54,048 bases of DNA from Spirulina subsalsa CS-330 (lineage in GTDB: Bacteria > Cyanobacteriota > Cyanobacteriia > Cyanobacteriales > Spirulinaceae): contig NZ_JAQMTY010000176.1 in assembly GCF_028330765.1 (NCBI RefSeq), positions 1 through 54,048 on the forward strand. Reading direction: 5' to 3'. Of this stretch, positions 10,113 through 18,871 are shown one piece after another. Each line of letters opens with the position of its first letter. Position 1 is the stretch's first letter. The position numbers were made by a program, and so were the translations under genes. The notes below the pieces were generated by a model. That model saw only the letters and a list, made by a program, of their open reading frames with translations. It ran no database searches and had not been told where the DNA came from.

Positions 10113-10619
10113 ATGAACTATTTAATTGCTGTCTTTCCCGATCGCATCACCGCCGAAGCCGCCTACACCGCCCTCGAACAGGCCAAGCTGCCGATGAATC
10201 AAGTCACCATTCTCGGCCGGGGCTACAAAAGTGCCGATGAGTTTGGCCTGATTGACCCCAACCAGAAAGCCCGCGAACAGGCCAGACTGATGGCTTTCTG
10301 GTTGGTTCCCTTTGGGTTTGCGGCGGGCTTTACCTTCAATGCCATTACCCATATCAACCTCTTTGCCTGGGCGGGGGAAGTGGGGAATCATCTTCTGGGG
10401 GGTTTGTTTGGGGCGATCGGCGGGGCAATGGGCAGTGTGTTCGTCGGCGGCGGGATTGGGATTTCCTCCGGCAGCGGCGACGCGCTCCCCTATCGCAATC
10501 GCCTCAATGCGGGTAAATATTTAGTGGCGGTGAAGGGGTCGAAAAGTATCCAACAACGGGCCACCCCTGTGCTCGAAGGGTGTCAGCCGGAAAACATCCA
10601 GGGCTATTTTGAACTCTAG
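10113..10619 (+). CDS. Glycine-rich membrane protein, YflT/DUF1269-like start
   Basis: I choose ATG 10113 (MNYLIAVFPDRITAEAAY), giving 168 residues. The frame is open further upstream, but that part is atypical. The first 45 residues resemble the ferredoxin-like start of general-stress proteins (a strand, 'aea' helix, then VTILGRGY). Residues about 65-125 are hydrophobic with repeated small residues (GGLFGAIGGAMGSVFVGGG), a glycine-zipper pattern suited to membrane helix packing. It diverges from serA. Function is unknown; a stress role is only suggested by the resemblance. Confidence 0.7.
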   Translation: MNYLIAVFPDRITAEAAYTALEQAKLPMNQVTILGRGYKSADEFGLIDPNQKAREQARLMAFWLVPFGFAAGFTFNAITHINLFAWAGEVGNHLLGGLFGAIGGAMGSVFVGGGIGISSGSGDALPYRNRLNAGKYLVAVKGSKSIQQRATPVLEGCQPENIQGYFEL

Positions 10620-10845
10620 GCAGGGCTAGGGGGTTCCTGGCCTTGCCTCGGAGTTCTGAGGGCGCGGCTGAAACGGTCTGATCGCGTCACCGGTTGAAGT
10701 TCCGGCGGGCGATCGCAGTGCAGGCAAGATCTCAAAAATTTTGTAGGCTGAGAACAGGAAATTTGTGAAAAAAGATTCTGTTGGCTAAAAATTAGTCATG
10801 AAAGTTAAATCGTAAGCCGAACCATCCCCTCGCCGTGAACCCGCC

Positions 10846-12990
10846 ATGACTGAGCCTCACCTGCTTGATATTTTTTCAGAACGCAATGGTACGGAGCCAA
10901 CCACCCCGGCGGCGGGTCAAGGTAAACTGTTGACGGCAACGCTCCACTCGGAAACCTGGGAACTCTTGGCGGTGAATGGGGCTTTGGCTCAGTTGGCGGG
11001 GTTACCGACAGATCCGACAGAGTTAGCGGCGCGATCGCTCAATTTCTTCGACCTCTGCCCCCCGGAATCGTCCCGCGATCGCCAATCTCTCCAACGACGG
11101 CTGCGGCTCCCCCTCATTTTGCGCGATATTGCGGCGATCGCCCCCCAAGACTGGCGACTTTGGGACGAACCGCAAATTTTCACCCTCCACAGCCCCCACC
11201 ATGCCAAACCCCGCTACATTCAAGGCTGGTTCCGCTGGGAACACCTCCGCGCCCACCGCATTGATCCCACCTACGACGAACTCGCCGACCTTGATCTCCA
11301 CCAACCCGCCAGCCTTTCCCAAACCAACCTCGAAACCCGCATCGCCTGGAATAACTACCAGATCGAAGGGGATGTCATGTGGGAAGGCATCGACATCACC
11401 CCCCAGGAAACCCTACGCCGCCTCAATCATGTCTTAGTGGATGTGGGCAGTGCCGTTTTTGATCCCGAACATCTCCACTGCGTCGGGCACAAGCTCCACG
11501 CCCTTTTTCATGCCACCACCACCCTCATCCTCAGCATGAAACAAAACCGGGTGCAGCCGTTCCTCTTTTGTAAAGGGCAGGCTGAACCCTTGGAAACGTT
11601 GACCCTGAAGGATTTAGAACAAGCCCACGCCCTGCGAGCCATTCAAGCCCATCGCGTCTGGAATGTGCCCGACCTCGAAGCCGATTGCCCCACTCCCCTA
11701 GAGCAGATCTTGCTAGAGCGGGGCTGTCGATCGCTGCTGTTGATTCCGGTGTCGCAATCCCTGAGCACAGGCGGGTCGGAGCAGGTGCTAGGGGTGGTGA
11801 TTTTGGGCTGTCCCACACCCCACCAATACGATCAACTGGATGCCGCCTACGCTGAACAATTGATCCCCGCCTTCCGTACCGCCCTGCGTCAGGCTAATCA
11901 AAACAAACTCATGCGGGTACATCCGGCGGTGGAGTGGCGTTTTGCCCAGGAAGCGGAGCGGCGCAGTTTGGGGTTGCCGCCGGAGCAGATTGTTTTTCGG
12001 GGCCTATATCCGATGTATGGGATGTCGGATATTCGCGGATCTTCCGATGAGCGGAATCGGGCGATTCAGGCGGATTTGTTGGCGCAGTTTAATTTAGCGA
12101 TCGCGATTATCGATCGCGTCCTTGAAAACCAAGCGATCGCTTTTCTCCAACAGGTACGGGCCGATCTACAATTACAAATCGATCGCCTCGCTGAAGGAAT
12201 CAAAGTGGAAGACGAAGTCACCGCGTTGGACTATCTTCACGACCATGTAGAAGCCTATTTTGACTATTTCGAGCAATGTAGTCCAGCGGTGAAGCAAGCG
12301 ATCGCCACCTACGAACAAGCCTGCAACAACGATCACCATTGCATCTATCACGCCCGCGCCCGCTACGACAGCACCGTACAGCAAATCACCGCCCATCTAC
12401 GCGACACCTGGGAACAGTGGCAAACCCAAATGCAGACCATCCTACCCCACTACTGCGACACCGAAGTCACCGACGGGATCGACCACATGATCTACCTCGG
12501 CAAAGCCATCCATCCCCAATTTTCCCAATTCCATCTCCACAGCCTGCGGTATGAACAACTCCGCGCCCTTTGTGACTGTGCCCGCACCTGTTTCAACCTC
12601 CGCGACGAGCAAGATAATCCTCTCCAAGTGGCCCATTTAATTTTGGTACAGGATATCACCGTCGATATTTTCCACGACGAACAAACGGAAAAACTCTTTG
12701 ACGTGATGGGCACTCGTGACACCCGCTACGAAATCGTTAAAAAGCGCATTGACAAAGCCATTTCCACCCAAGATCAAGCCCGCATCACCCAACCCGGTAT
12801 GCTCACCATCGTCTATTCCACAGAATCAGAATGGCTCGAATATCAACATTATCTACGCTACCTAGAGCGCGAAGGTTGGATCACTTGCGATCGCATCATG
12901 GGAGCCGTAGAACCCTTACAAGGGGTAACCGGCCTGAAATTTGCACGAGTCGAAGTGGTTCCAACGCCAGCAGAAAAGTCAGCATCCTAA
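10846..12990 (+). CDS. Large GAF-like sensory protein of unknown function
   Basis: The 714-residue soluble protein starts with a possible PAS-like part (about 1-180, ending GDVMWEGIDITPQE). A GAF-like region follows (about 190-350; SLLLIPVSQSL and LGVVILG are typical core strands). Near residues 386-404 is the unusual motif YPMYGMSDIRGSSDERN, followed by long helices (about 405-560) and a C-terminal domain. I recall similar GAF-containing proteins in Bacteroidetes and cyanobacteria with this DIRGSS motif, but no assigned function. No kinase, cyclase, GGDEF or DNA-binding domain is visible. A 226-bp leader precedes it, with nothing recognised in it. Confidence 0.7.
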   Translation: MTEPHLLDIFSERNGTEPTTPAAGQGKLLTATLHSETWELLAVNGALAQLAGLPTDPTELAARSLNFFDLCPPESSRDRQSLQRRLRLPLILRDIAAIAPQDWRLWDEPQIFTLHSPHHAKPRYIQGWFRWEHLRAHRIDPTYDELADLDLHQPASLSQTNLETRIAWNNYQIEGDVMWEGIDITPQETLRRLNHVLVDVGSAVFDPEHLHCVGHKLHALFHATTTLILSMKQNRVQPFLFCKGQAEPLETLTLKDLEQAHALRAIQAHRVWNVPDLEADCPTPLEQILLERGCRSLLLIPVSQSLSTGGSEQVLGVVILGCPTPHQYDQLDAAYAEQLIPAFRTALRQANQNKLMRVHPAVEWRFAQEAERRSLGLPPEQIVFRGLYPMYGMSDIRGSSDERNRAIQADLLAQFNLAIAIIDRVLENQAIAFLQQVRADLQLQIDRLAEGIKVEDEVTALDYLHDHVEAYFDYFEQCSPAVKQAIATYEQACNNDHHCIYHARARYDSTVQQITAHLRDTWEQWQTQMQTILPHYCDTEVTDGIDHMIYLGKAIHPQFSQFHLHSLRYEQLRALCDCARTCFNLRDEQDNPLQVAHLILVQDITVDIFHDEQTEKLFDVMGTRDTRYEIVKKRIDKAISTQDQARITQPGMLTIVYSTESEWLEYQHYLRYLEREGWITCDRIMGAVEPLQGVTGLKFARVEVVPTPAEKSAS

Positions 12991-13166
12991 CCCCAATGAA
13001 ACAGAAATCATGAATTCTTCTGCGGTTCTGGTTTCCCAATCCCTGTCAGAGGTACAGTTTTTATTTTTTACTCACTGGCCGCCTAGAATTCACTATTGCA
13101 GAAAGGAACAGTAAAAGAGAGATAGAGAAGAGCGATTGCCCCTAGCAATTCACAGTAAAAATCAAA

Positions 13167-13245
13167 TGTCAACTTGCGGAAAGTTAAGTTCTAGTGATGT
13201 TGTCACCCTTTCAGATTTTTTATTTTTTGTCAACCTGCGGAAAGT
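13167..13245 (+). repeat. Pair of 18-bp direct repeats, transposon-end-like
   Basis: TGTCAACTTGCGGAAAGT (13167) and TGTCAACCTGCGGAAAGT (13228) differ at one position and start 61 bp apart. Widely spaced TGTCA-type repeats are known at ends of Tn7-like transposons, where they bind the transposase. No transposon gene is near, so this could be a decayed end or an unrelated repeat. Confidence 0.5.
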
Positions 13246-13253
13246 GAGATATG

Positions 13254-13342
13254 GCAATCCTATTTGATTCATGAACAGGCAAGGGGCTTAAGCCCCTTGT
13301 TGATGAGGAGATAAGATCTCCGATTGATTTAGGATCGCTATA
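13254..13342 (+). repeat. 89-bp dispersed repeat copy 1 (MITE-like)
   Basis: It matches 45503-45591 in inverted orientation with three visible differences. The ends are related in inverted orientation (GCAATCCTA at one end, TAGGATCGC at the other), and a central palindrome CAAGGGGCT/AGCCCCTTG can form a strong hairpin. The structure fits a small non-autonomous mobile element that may also end transcripts. Confidence 0.75.
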
Positions 13343-13359
13343 GAACTCAAAAAAATTGG

Positions 13360-14352
13360 TTAGATGACGTTGTTGTCCCAGAGGAGTTTGTCGAGGAGGA
13401 AGTTGTCGAGGTCTTCAAAGGTGGAGGCGTAGGTGAGGGTGGGGGTTTCGTAGCCTTTGAGGGTGACGGTGTATTGGCTGAAACGTTGTTGGGCGCGGCC
13501 GAGGTCGGCGAGGTAGTTGTAGGTGGATTCGCCGAGGGCGATGTCGCGGTGAATTTGTTTGGTGCAGGATTCGAGGCGGAAGGCGGCGTTGACGGTGTCG
13601 CCGATCGCGGTGTAGTCGGGGCGATCGCCCGTTCCCGTATTACCTACCATCGCGTAGCCGGTGTTAATCCCCACCCCAATTCGCAGGGGGAAGGGTAAGG
13701 TGTAGTGATTGCCGAGGTCGGCGGTCATTTTGTTGAGGTCGCTGACGGCTTGGAAGATGGAGAGGACATCATCTTTGGCGATCGCCTGCTCGCCATGGAA
13801 CCAGATCGACATCACCGCATCGCCAATATATTTATCCACCCAACTCCCCGATTCACGGATAATCTGACCCGCCTGCCGAAACCAATCCCCGATTAATTTC
13901 GAGAGGATCTTTTCATCCAGCTTGCGCGTCAACACCGTAAAATTCCGAATATCCACCACCAGCACCGACATCAAGCGCCGCACATGGAGCACCGAGGTTT
14001 GGGTGTCTTTGGCACTGAGTAAGTCCGTTGCCTCTGTGGTTGTATTGCCAAAGAAAAACCGTAGTTCACTTTGACCAAAGGTGACATGATCGCCACTCTT
14101 GAGCACCACGGGCACATTGACCCGCCGCCCATTAATAAATGTGCCGTTGCGACTGCCCAGATCAATCAGATAAAAAATGCCGGTTTCGGTATATTGCAAC
14201 ATGGCGTGATTCCGGGAAATCCACCGATCCGGAATCACAAAGTTATTCTCCGCTCCCCGCCCAATTGTCCAATGGTTACGACCCACCAACGGCAAGTAGC
14301 GTTTGCCGGTAGGAGTGCGCAGTAACAGATACGGAAGGATTCCCGAATTCAT
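13360..14352 (-). CDS. FHA domain fused to class III adenylate cyclase
   Basis: The 330-residue protein has an N-terminal forkhead-associated domain (about 24-100; GRGAENNFVIPD, SRNHAMLQ, DLGSRNGTFING), which binds phosphothreonine. A class III cyclase domain follows (about 128-320). Cyclase residues appear complete: metal ligands D134 and D178 (DKYIGD), K174 and T248 for adenine choice, N255 and R259 for the transition state. It should therefore make cAMP, with activity probably tuned by binding a phosphorylated partner. No membrane segment or signal peptide is seen. No kinase or cAMP receptor gene is adjacent. Confidence 0.9.
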   Translation of the reverse strand: MNSGILPYLLLRTPTGKRYLPLVGRNHWTIGRGAENNFVIPDRWISRNHAMLQYTETGIFYLIDLGSRNGTFINGRRVNVPVVLKSGDHVTFGQSELRFFFGNTTTEATDLLSAKDTQTSVLHVRRLMSVLVVDIRNFTVLTRKLDEKILSKLIGDWFRQAGQIIRESGSWVDKYIGDAVMSIWFHGEQAIAKDDVLSIFQAVSDLNKMTADLGNHYTLPFPLRIGVGINTGYAMVGNTGTGDRPDYTAIGDTVNAAFRLESCTKQIHRDIALGESTYNYLADLGRAQQRFSQYTVTLKGYETPTLTYASTFEDLDNFLLDKLLWDNNVI

Positions 14353-14429
14353 ACGGGCAATGGGAGAGAAGAAAAAGTGGGTGGTGTCTTGGCCTTTAAT
14401 TGTACGGGTGAATGTTTAAAATGCCATCT

Positions 14430-15530
14430 TTAGGGTTCTTGTTGGGTGGTGCAGTGGATGCCGCCACCCCCAGCGGCGATCGCATCAATATTCAGTTGCA
14501 GGATGTCGCGTTGGGGGAAGAGGTCTTGGAGAATGCCTTGGGCCCGTTGATCGGCGATCGCGTCACCAAATTCCGGCACGAGGATCGCCCCGTTGACGCA
14601 GTAAAAGTTGACATACCCAGCGGCAAAGTCGTCATTATCAAACGTGGGGCGAATCTGTTGGGGACTTTCGAGCACAACCACTTCGAGGGGGCGATCGTCG
14701 GCATCGGTGGCGCGGCGCAGGATGTCGAGATGGTGGCGGGTGACGGCATGGTCAAAGGAATCGGGGTCTGGGTCATAGGCGGCGATGACGATGCCGGGCT
14801 GGGCAAAGCGGGCATAAAAATCCGTATGGCCATCGGTCATATCGCGCCCCCGAATCCCCGGTAGCCAGATGATTTTCCGCAGTCCGAGCAGAGGTTTTAA
14901 CTGGGCTTCGCAGGTGGCTTTGTCGAGGCCGGGGTTCCGGTTGGCGTTGAGCACACAACTTTCGGTGATGATCGCCGTGCCTTGGCCATCGACTTCAATG
15001 CCGCCCCCTTCGAGGACTAAATCGGTGGCGATCGCATCCATCCCCAGATGCTCTAGGACGCGGCGAGCGACGCGGGCATCATTGCGGTGGGTTTGTTTGC
15101 CACCCCAGCCGTTAAAGTTGAAGTCAATGCCGCCGAGTTGACCCTGGGCATTTTTCACGAAGACGGGGCCAATGTCGCGCATCCACAGATCATCGAGGGG
15201 GGCGGTAATGAGTTCAATCGCGCGGCTACATTTACGGGCAGCGATCGCCCGGTCGGCGGGGCGGACGAGCATGGCAACGGGTTCATAGTCGGCGATCGCA
15301 TTGGCGATCATCGCGAGGGTATCTTGGACAGCGGGCAGGAGGTCGCTGCCCCAGATGGCGCGTTGGGCTCCGAAGCTCATCCAGGTGCGGCGATGGGGTT
15401 CGGTTTCGTCGGGCATGACCCAGGTGGGTTCGATGGCGGTAGAAGGTTGGCATCCCATCGTCTGTCCTGCGATCGCGAGTCCTGTACCGGTGATCAATCC
15501 TTGGAGGAGCGATCGGCGTTTAATGGGCAT
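14430..15530 (-). CDS. Agmatine deiminase-like enzyme with Tat or lipoprotein signal
   Basis: The protein belongs to the agmatine deiminase / bacterial peptidyl-arginine deiminase family, which hydrolyses guanidino groups through a catalytic cysteine. I place the start at ATG 15530 (MPIKRRSLLQGL), giving 366 residues. Motifs are DDLWMRDIGP, FNFNGWGGK, LEGGGIEVDG, DGHTDFYARF and the C-terminal GGGGIHCTTQQEP with Cys360. The N-terminus has a twin-arginine motif (KRRSLLQG), a hydrophobic stretch and a cysteine after TMG, so the enzyme is probably exported and perhaps lipid-anchored. The usual enzymes of this family are cytoplasmic. Substrate is unproven. Confidence 0.85.
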   Translation of the reverse strand: MPIKRRSLLQGLITGTGLAIAGQTMGCQPSTAIEPTWVMPDETEPHRRTWMSFGAQRAIWGSDLLPAVQDTLAMIANAIADYEPVAMLVRPADRAIAARKCSRAIELITAPLDDLWMRDIGPVFVKNAQGQLGGIDFNFNGWGGKQTHRNDARVARRVLEHLGMDAIATDLVLEGGGIEVDGQGTAIITESCVLNANRNPGLDKATCEAQLKPLLGLRKIIWLPGIRGRDMTDGHTDFYARFAQPGIVIAAYDPDPDSFDHAVTRHHLDILRRATDADDRPLEVVVLESPQQIRPTFDNDDFAAGYVNFYCVNGAILVPEFGDAIADQRAQGILQDLFPQRDILQLNIDAIAAGGGGIHCTTQQEP

Positions 15531-15720
15531 GGGGGTTAAAGGTCGAGATGGTTGATTTTGATGATCGTAAACGTTAAGCCCAGGATAAAACCCCTGCGCT
15601 CCCCGTGAACCCTGTGCCGTTGACCCATTGCCCCGCGCTGTAAATCCGAACGGAGAGCAGATCGCCGTTCCCAAAAGCCGTTAGGCTAGAACAAGAGCAA
15701 TCATAGAGATACTAACGAAC

Positions 15721-17019
15721 GTGACATACAATATCGGACTATTAGGGCTGGGCACCGTGGGGACAGGCACAGCAGAGATTTTGCTCAACCCCGACGGTCG
15801 GAGTCCTCTGCTCAGGGATATTCGGATTCATCGGGTCGGCGTGCGTGCCCTCAACAAACCCCGGACGGTGGACTTTGAACCCGGTGTTTTAACCACTAAC
15901 CTGGATGCGATCGTCGCTGACCCCGAAATTGACATTATTGTGGAATTAATCGGCGGTGTTGAACGGGCGCGGGAATTGATTTTGAGTGCGATCGCCCACG
16001 GTAAACATATCGTCACCGCCAACAAAGCCGTCATCGCCCGCCACGGTGACGAAATCTTCTCCGCCGCCCAAACCGCAGGCGTGTATGTTCTCCTCGAAGC
16101 CGCCGTCGGCGGCGGGATTCCGATCATTCAACCCCTCAAACAATCCCTCGGCGGCAACCGGATCGAGCGCGTCACCGGCATCATCAACGGCACAACCAAC
16201 TACATCCTCACCCAGATGCAAAACGAAGGAGCCGCCTTTGATGACGTACTCGCCGAAGCCCAAGCCCTGGGCTATGCCGAAGCTGACCCCACCGCAGATG
16301 TGGATGGCTTTGATGCGGCTGATAAAATTTCGATCCTCGCTTCCCTTGCCTTTGGGGGACGAGTCCGCTACGAAGACATCGACCGCCAAGGGATTCGCAA
16401 CATCAGTCCAGCGGATATTACCTATGCTCAACAACTGGGCTTCACAATTAAACTGCTGGCGATCGCCCAATGGAGCACCGCCCAAAACTCCCTACACCTC
16501 CGCGTCGGCCCCACCCTCGTCACCAATCACCACCCCCTCGCCAGCGTCAACGGTGTATTTAACGCGATCTTGGTCGATGCCGATCCCCTCGGTCAGGTGA
16601 TGTTCTACGGCCCCGGAGCCGGGAAAGGAGCCACCGCCAGCGCCGTCGCCGCTGACCTGCTCAACATCACCGCCCTGCTCCAAAGCGAAAAACTCGGAGA
16701 CGGCCTCCATCCCCTCCTCACCTGCACCCACACCGACTACTGCCCGATCACCCCCACTGAAGCAGTGGAAACTCGGTTCTATGCACGGTTCCTCTGTGGC
16801 GATCGCCCTGGGGTGATCGGCCATCTCGGCACGTGCTTCGGTGACCATAATGTGAGCCTAGAATCCATCGTCCAAATCGGCTACCACCAGGATCAAGCCG
16901 AAGTTGTGGTGGTGACTCACGACGTGCGCGAAGGGGATTTTCATGCTGCCCTTGATGCGATTCACGGCTTTGAAGAAATCGACGATATTCACATTGCTAG
17001 TGTTTTTCGGGTGTTGTAA
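15721..17019 (+). CDS. hom: Homoserine dehydrogenase
   Basis: The enzyme reduces aspartate semialdehyde to homoserine, the branch point to threonine, methionine and isoleucine. The 432-residue length is normal for the monofunctional form. Visible: NAD(P)-binding GLGTVGTG (9-16), ANKAVIA, INGTTNYILTQM, EADPTADVDGFDAADK, and a C-terminal ACT domain (about 350-432, starting DRPGVIGHLG) that usually senses threonine. The start is GTG at 15721. The stop overlaps the start of the next gene by one base (TAATG). Confidence 0.96.
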   Translation: MTYNIGLLGLGTVGTGTAEILLNPDGRSPLLRDIRIHRVGVRALNKPRTVDFEPGVLTTNLDAIVADPEIDIIVELIGGVERARELILSAIAHGKHIVTANKAVIARHGDEIFSAAQTAGVYVLLEAAVGGGIPIIQPLKQSLGGNRIERVTGIINGTTNYILTQMQNEGAAFDDVLAEAQALGYAEADPTADVDGFDAADKISILASLAFGGRVRYEDIDRQGIRNISPADITYAQQLGFTIKLLAIAQWSTAQNSLHLRVGPTLVTNHHPLASVNGVFNAILVDADPLGQVMFYGPGAGKGATASAVAADLLNITALLQSEKLGDGLHPLLTCTHTDYCPITPTEAVETRFYARFLCGDRPGVIGHLGTCFGDHNVSLESIVQIGYHQDQAEVVVVTHDVREGDFHAALDAIHGFEEIDDIHIASVFRVL

Positions 17020-17210
17020 TGCCATTACCCAGTGATTGCGATCTCACCGACCAATGGCGCGACAAAATCCGCCGCGCCAACCGCAACAACATTTTCTGCC
17101 ATTGCCGCACCTGTGGCGAAGAATGGGTCGCCTCCGATGGTGATGGGCCTTGCATCTGTGGCAGTCGGGATCTAGAAGCGATCGCTTGTTGGCAATTTCC
17201 CGACGGTTAA
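17019..17210 (+). CDS. Small zinc-ribbon-like protein, coupled to hom
   Basis: The 63-residue protein carries CHCRTCG and CICGS, giving four or five cysteines and a histidine spaced like a zinc ribbon, and ends AIACWQFPDG. Its ATG shares a base with the hom stop (TAATG), which points to translational coupling. I recognise it only as a conserved cyanobacterial-type hypothetical. A role in binding nucleic acid or a protein partner is guesswork. Confidence 0.75.
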   Translation: MPLPSDCDLTDQWRDKIRRANRNNIFCHCRTCGEEWVASDGDGPCICGSRDLEAIACWQFPDG

Positions 17211-17269
17211 GGCGTTGGGATGGGATTGATCATGTACACCCTAAATTCAGTTGGGGGTTTGGTCGGACA

Positions 17270-17848
17270 TTAAGGGGCATCCTCCCACACTGGCGCGAGG
17301 GTTTGGTAGTCGTAGGCGCGGGCGTTGGTGTGACAAAGAACACAGGTTTGCACCGATACCGTCGGCGGACAGCTTAACGCTTCATTTTGGCGGCAATAGT
17401 CGCCGACTTTGGGATGAAGGGCGCGGAAAAATCGCGAGGCGGAGAGGGTCGAGGGGAGGGTTTCTTCTCGCCCGGCGGGGCGGGAAAAGTTGCGCACGTA
17501 GTCCCACATCAGGCGCACGTCAATATTCGAGATCGGGGGGAGATTGCCTTGGCTGCGACGGAGGTTCACGCCAAAATGCTGCATCGGGTTTTCGAGGAGT
17601 TCCACCCACCGCTCACGGGGCAATAAAGCCGGTGGGACAGCCACATGGCAACTGCCGCAGCGTTCGACGTAGATATCCCGTTCAAGGGTTAATTCTTCAG
17701 GGACAGGATCGACGGATTTGGTTGGGTCGATCGCAGCTTGGACGGGTTGGGGATGGAGGGCGATCGCTAACCCTAACCCCAGCACTGCCCCCAGGCATAG
17801 CACCAATACCCCCGCCAACCATTGCCGTATCCCTTGAATTCTTTGCAT
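17270..17848 (-). CDS. Exported diheme c-type cytochrome
   Basis: The 192-residue protein has a signal or anchor helix (11-32, ending near HPQPVQAA) and two CxxCH heme-binding motifs: CGSCH (64-68) and CVLCH (169-173). This arrangement and spacing match the DHC (dihaem cytochrome c) family. It should act in electron transfer on the thylakoid-lumen or periplasmic side. It follows the MoxR gene by one base and is probably cotranscribed with it. Its redox partner is unknown. Confidence 0.88.
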   Translation of the reverse strand: MQRIQGIRQWLAGVLVLCLGAVLGLGLAIALHPQPVQAAIDPTKSVDPVPEELTLERDIYVERCGSCHVAVPPALLPRERWVELLENPMQHFGVNLRRSQGNLPPISNIDVRLMWDYVRNFSRPAGREETLPSTLSASRFFRALHPKVGDYCRQNEALSCPPTVSVQTCVLCHTNARAYDYQTLAPVWEDAP

Positions 17849-17849
17849 A

Positions 17850-18779
17850 TCAATCCACCGGCACAGTATCTAACAATCGTTCAATAATCACCTTAGCCTG
17901 CTTTCCACCCGCCGGAATCATCCGATGGGCCAATACATAGGGCGCTAACACCTTGACATCATCCGGCAGCGTATAGTCGCGCCGATCAATTAAGGCATAG
18001 GCCTGGGCCGCACGTTGGAGGGCCACCGTTCCACGCGGACTCACCCCCAAAACCACCTCTGCATCCGATCGCGAGGCTCGGACTAACCTCAGCATATACT
18101 GTTGCAGCGCCGGGGTCACGGCGACTTGACGGGCTTGGGCTTGGAGTTCGAGCACTTCTTCGGTGGTGATGCAGGGTTCGAGGGTTGTCATGCTCATGGT
18201 TTGATGGCGCTGCAACATCACCAGTTCTTCGGATTCCGTGGGATAGCCCAAGGACAGGGAGAGGGTAAAGCGATCCATCTGGGCTTCGGGGAGGGGGAAC
18301 GTCCCTTGGTATTCGATGGGGTTTTGGGTGGCGATCACGAAAAAGGGCGCGGGGACGGTGAGAGCCACCCCGTCGATCGTGACTTGGGCCTCTTCCATCA
18401 CTTCTAAGAGGGCGGATTGGGTGCGGGGGGTGGCTCGGTTGATTTCGTCGGCGAGGAGGATGTTGGCGAAGGCGGGGCCCGCTAGAAATTCAAATTCGCG
18501 GCTGCTGGGGTTCCAAATATTGGTTCCCGTCACATCGGAGGGGAGCAGGTCGGGGGTGCATTGAATGCGTTGGAATTTGCCGCTAATCGATCGCGCTAGG
18601 GATTTCGCGAGGAGGGTTTTACCGACACCGGGCACATCTTCTAGGAGGGCATGGCCGCCGCTGATCAGGGCGGTGAGCACGAGGCGAATGGCGTGATCTT
18701 TGCCGACAATGACGCGGGCGAGGGATTCGGTAAGACGGGTGATGCGATCGCTCATAGCGGAAGAGGGAGGACTAATCAT
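17850..18779 (-). CDS. MoxR-family AAA+ ATPase
   Basis: The 309-residue ATPase has Walker A EDVPGVGKT (about 47-55), Walker B LLADEINRA, sensor-1 ATQNP and an arginine-finger region near GVSPRG. MoxR proteins are chaperone-like ATPases that help assemble or insert cofactors in partner complexes, often with DUF58 or VWA-domain proteins. No such partner is next to it; the immediate downstream gene encodes a diheme cytochrome, one base away. The start is ATG 18779; an internal ATG at 18755 is possible. Confidence 0.92.
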   Translation of the reverse strand: MISPPSSAMSDRITRLTESLARVIVGKDHAIRLVLTALISGGHALLEDVPGVGKTLLAKSLARSISGKFQRIQCTPDLLPSDVTGTNIWNPSSREFEFLAGPAFANILLADEINRATPRTQSALLEVMEEAQVTIDGVALTVPAPFFVIATQNPIEYQGTFPLPEAQMDRFTLSLSLGYPTESEELVMLQRHQTMSMTTLEPCITTEEVLELQAQARQVAVTPALQQYMLRLVRASRSDAEVVLGVSPRGTVALQRAAQAYALIDRRDYTLPDDVKVLAPYVLAHRMIPAGGKQAKVIIERLLDTVPVD

Positions 18780-18871
18780 GGTTTGGATTTTAGGGGTTTA
18801 GGGCAAGATTTGCACAACTACACGGACGTTTTCGCCAATTTCTGGCCGCTCAGGCTTGTCTCTGTCCGCTT

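Larger units (their letters stand above)
12991..13359. other. AT-rich, repeat-bearing gap with no gene
   Basis: This 369-bp gap is more AT-rich than its surroundings. It holds a pair of 18-bp direct repeats (13167-13184 and 13228-13245) and an 89-bp dispersed repeat (13254-13342). I found no gene in it. Confidence 0.6.
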
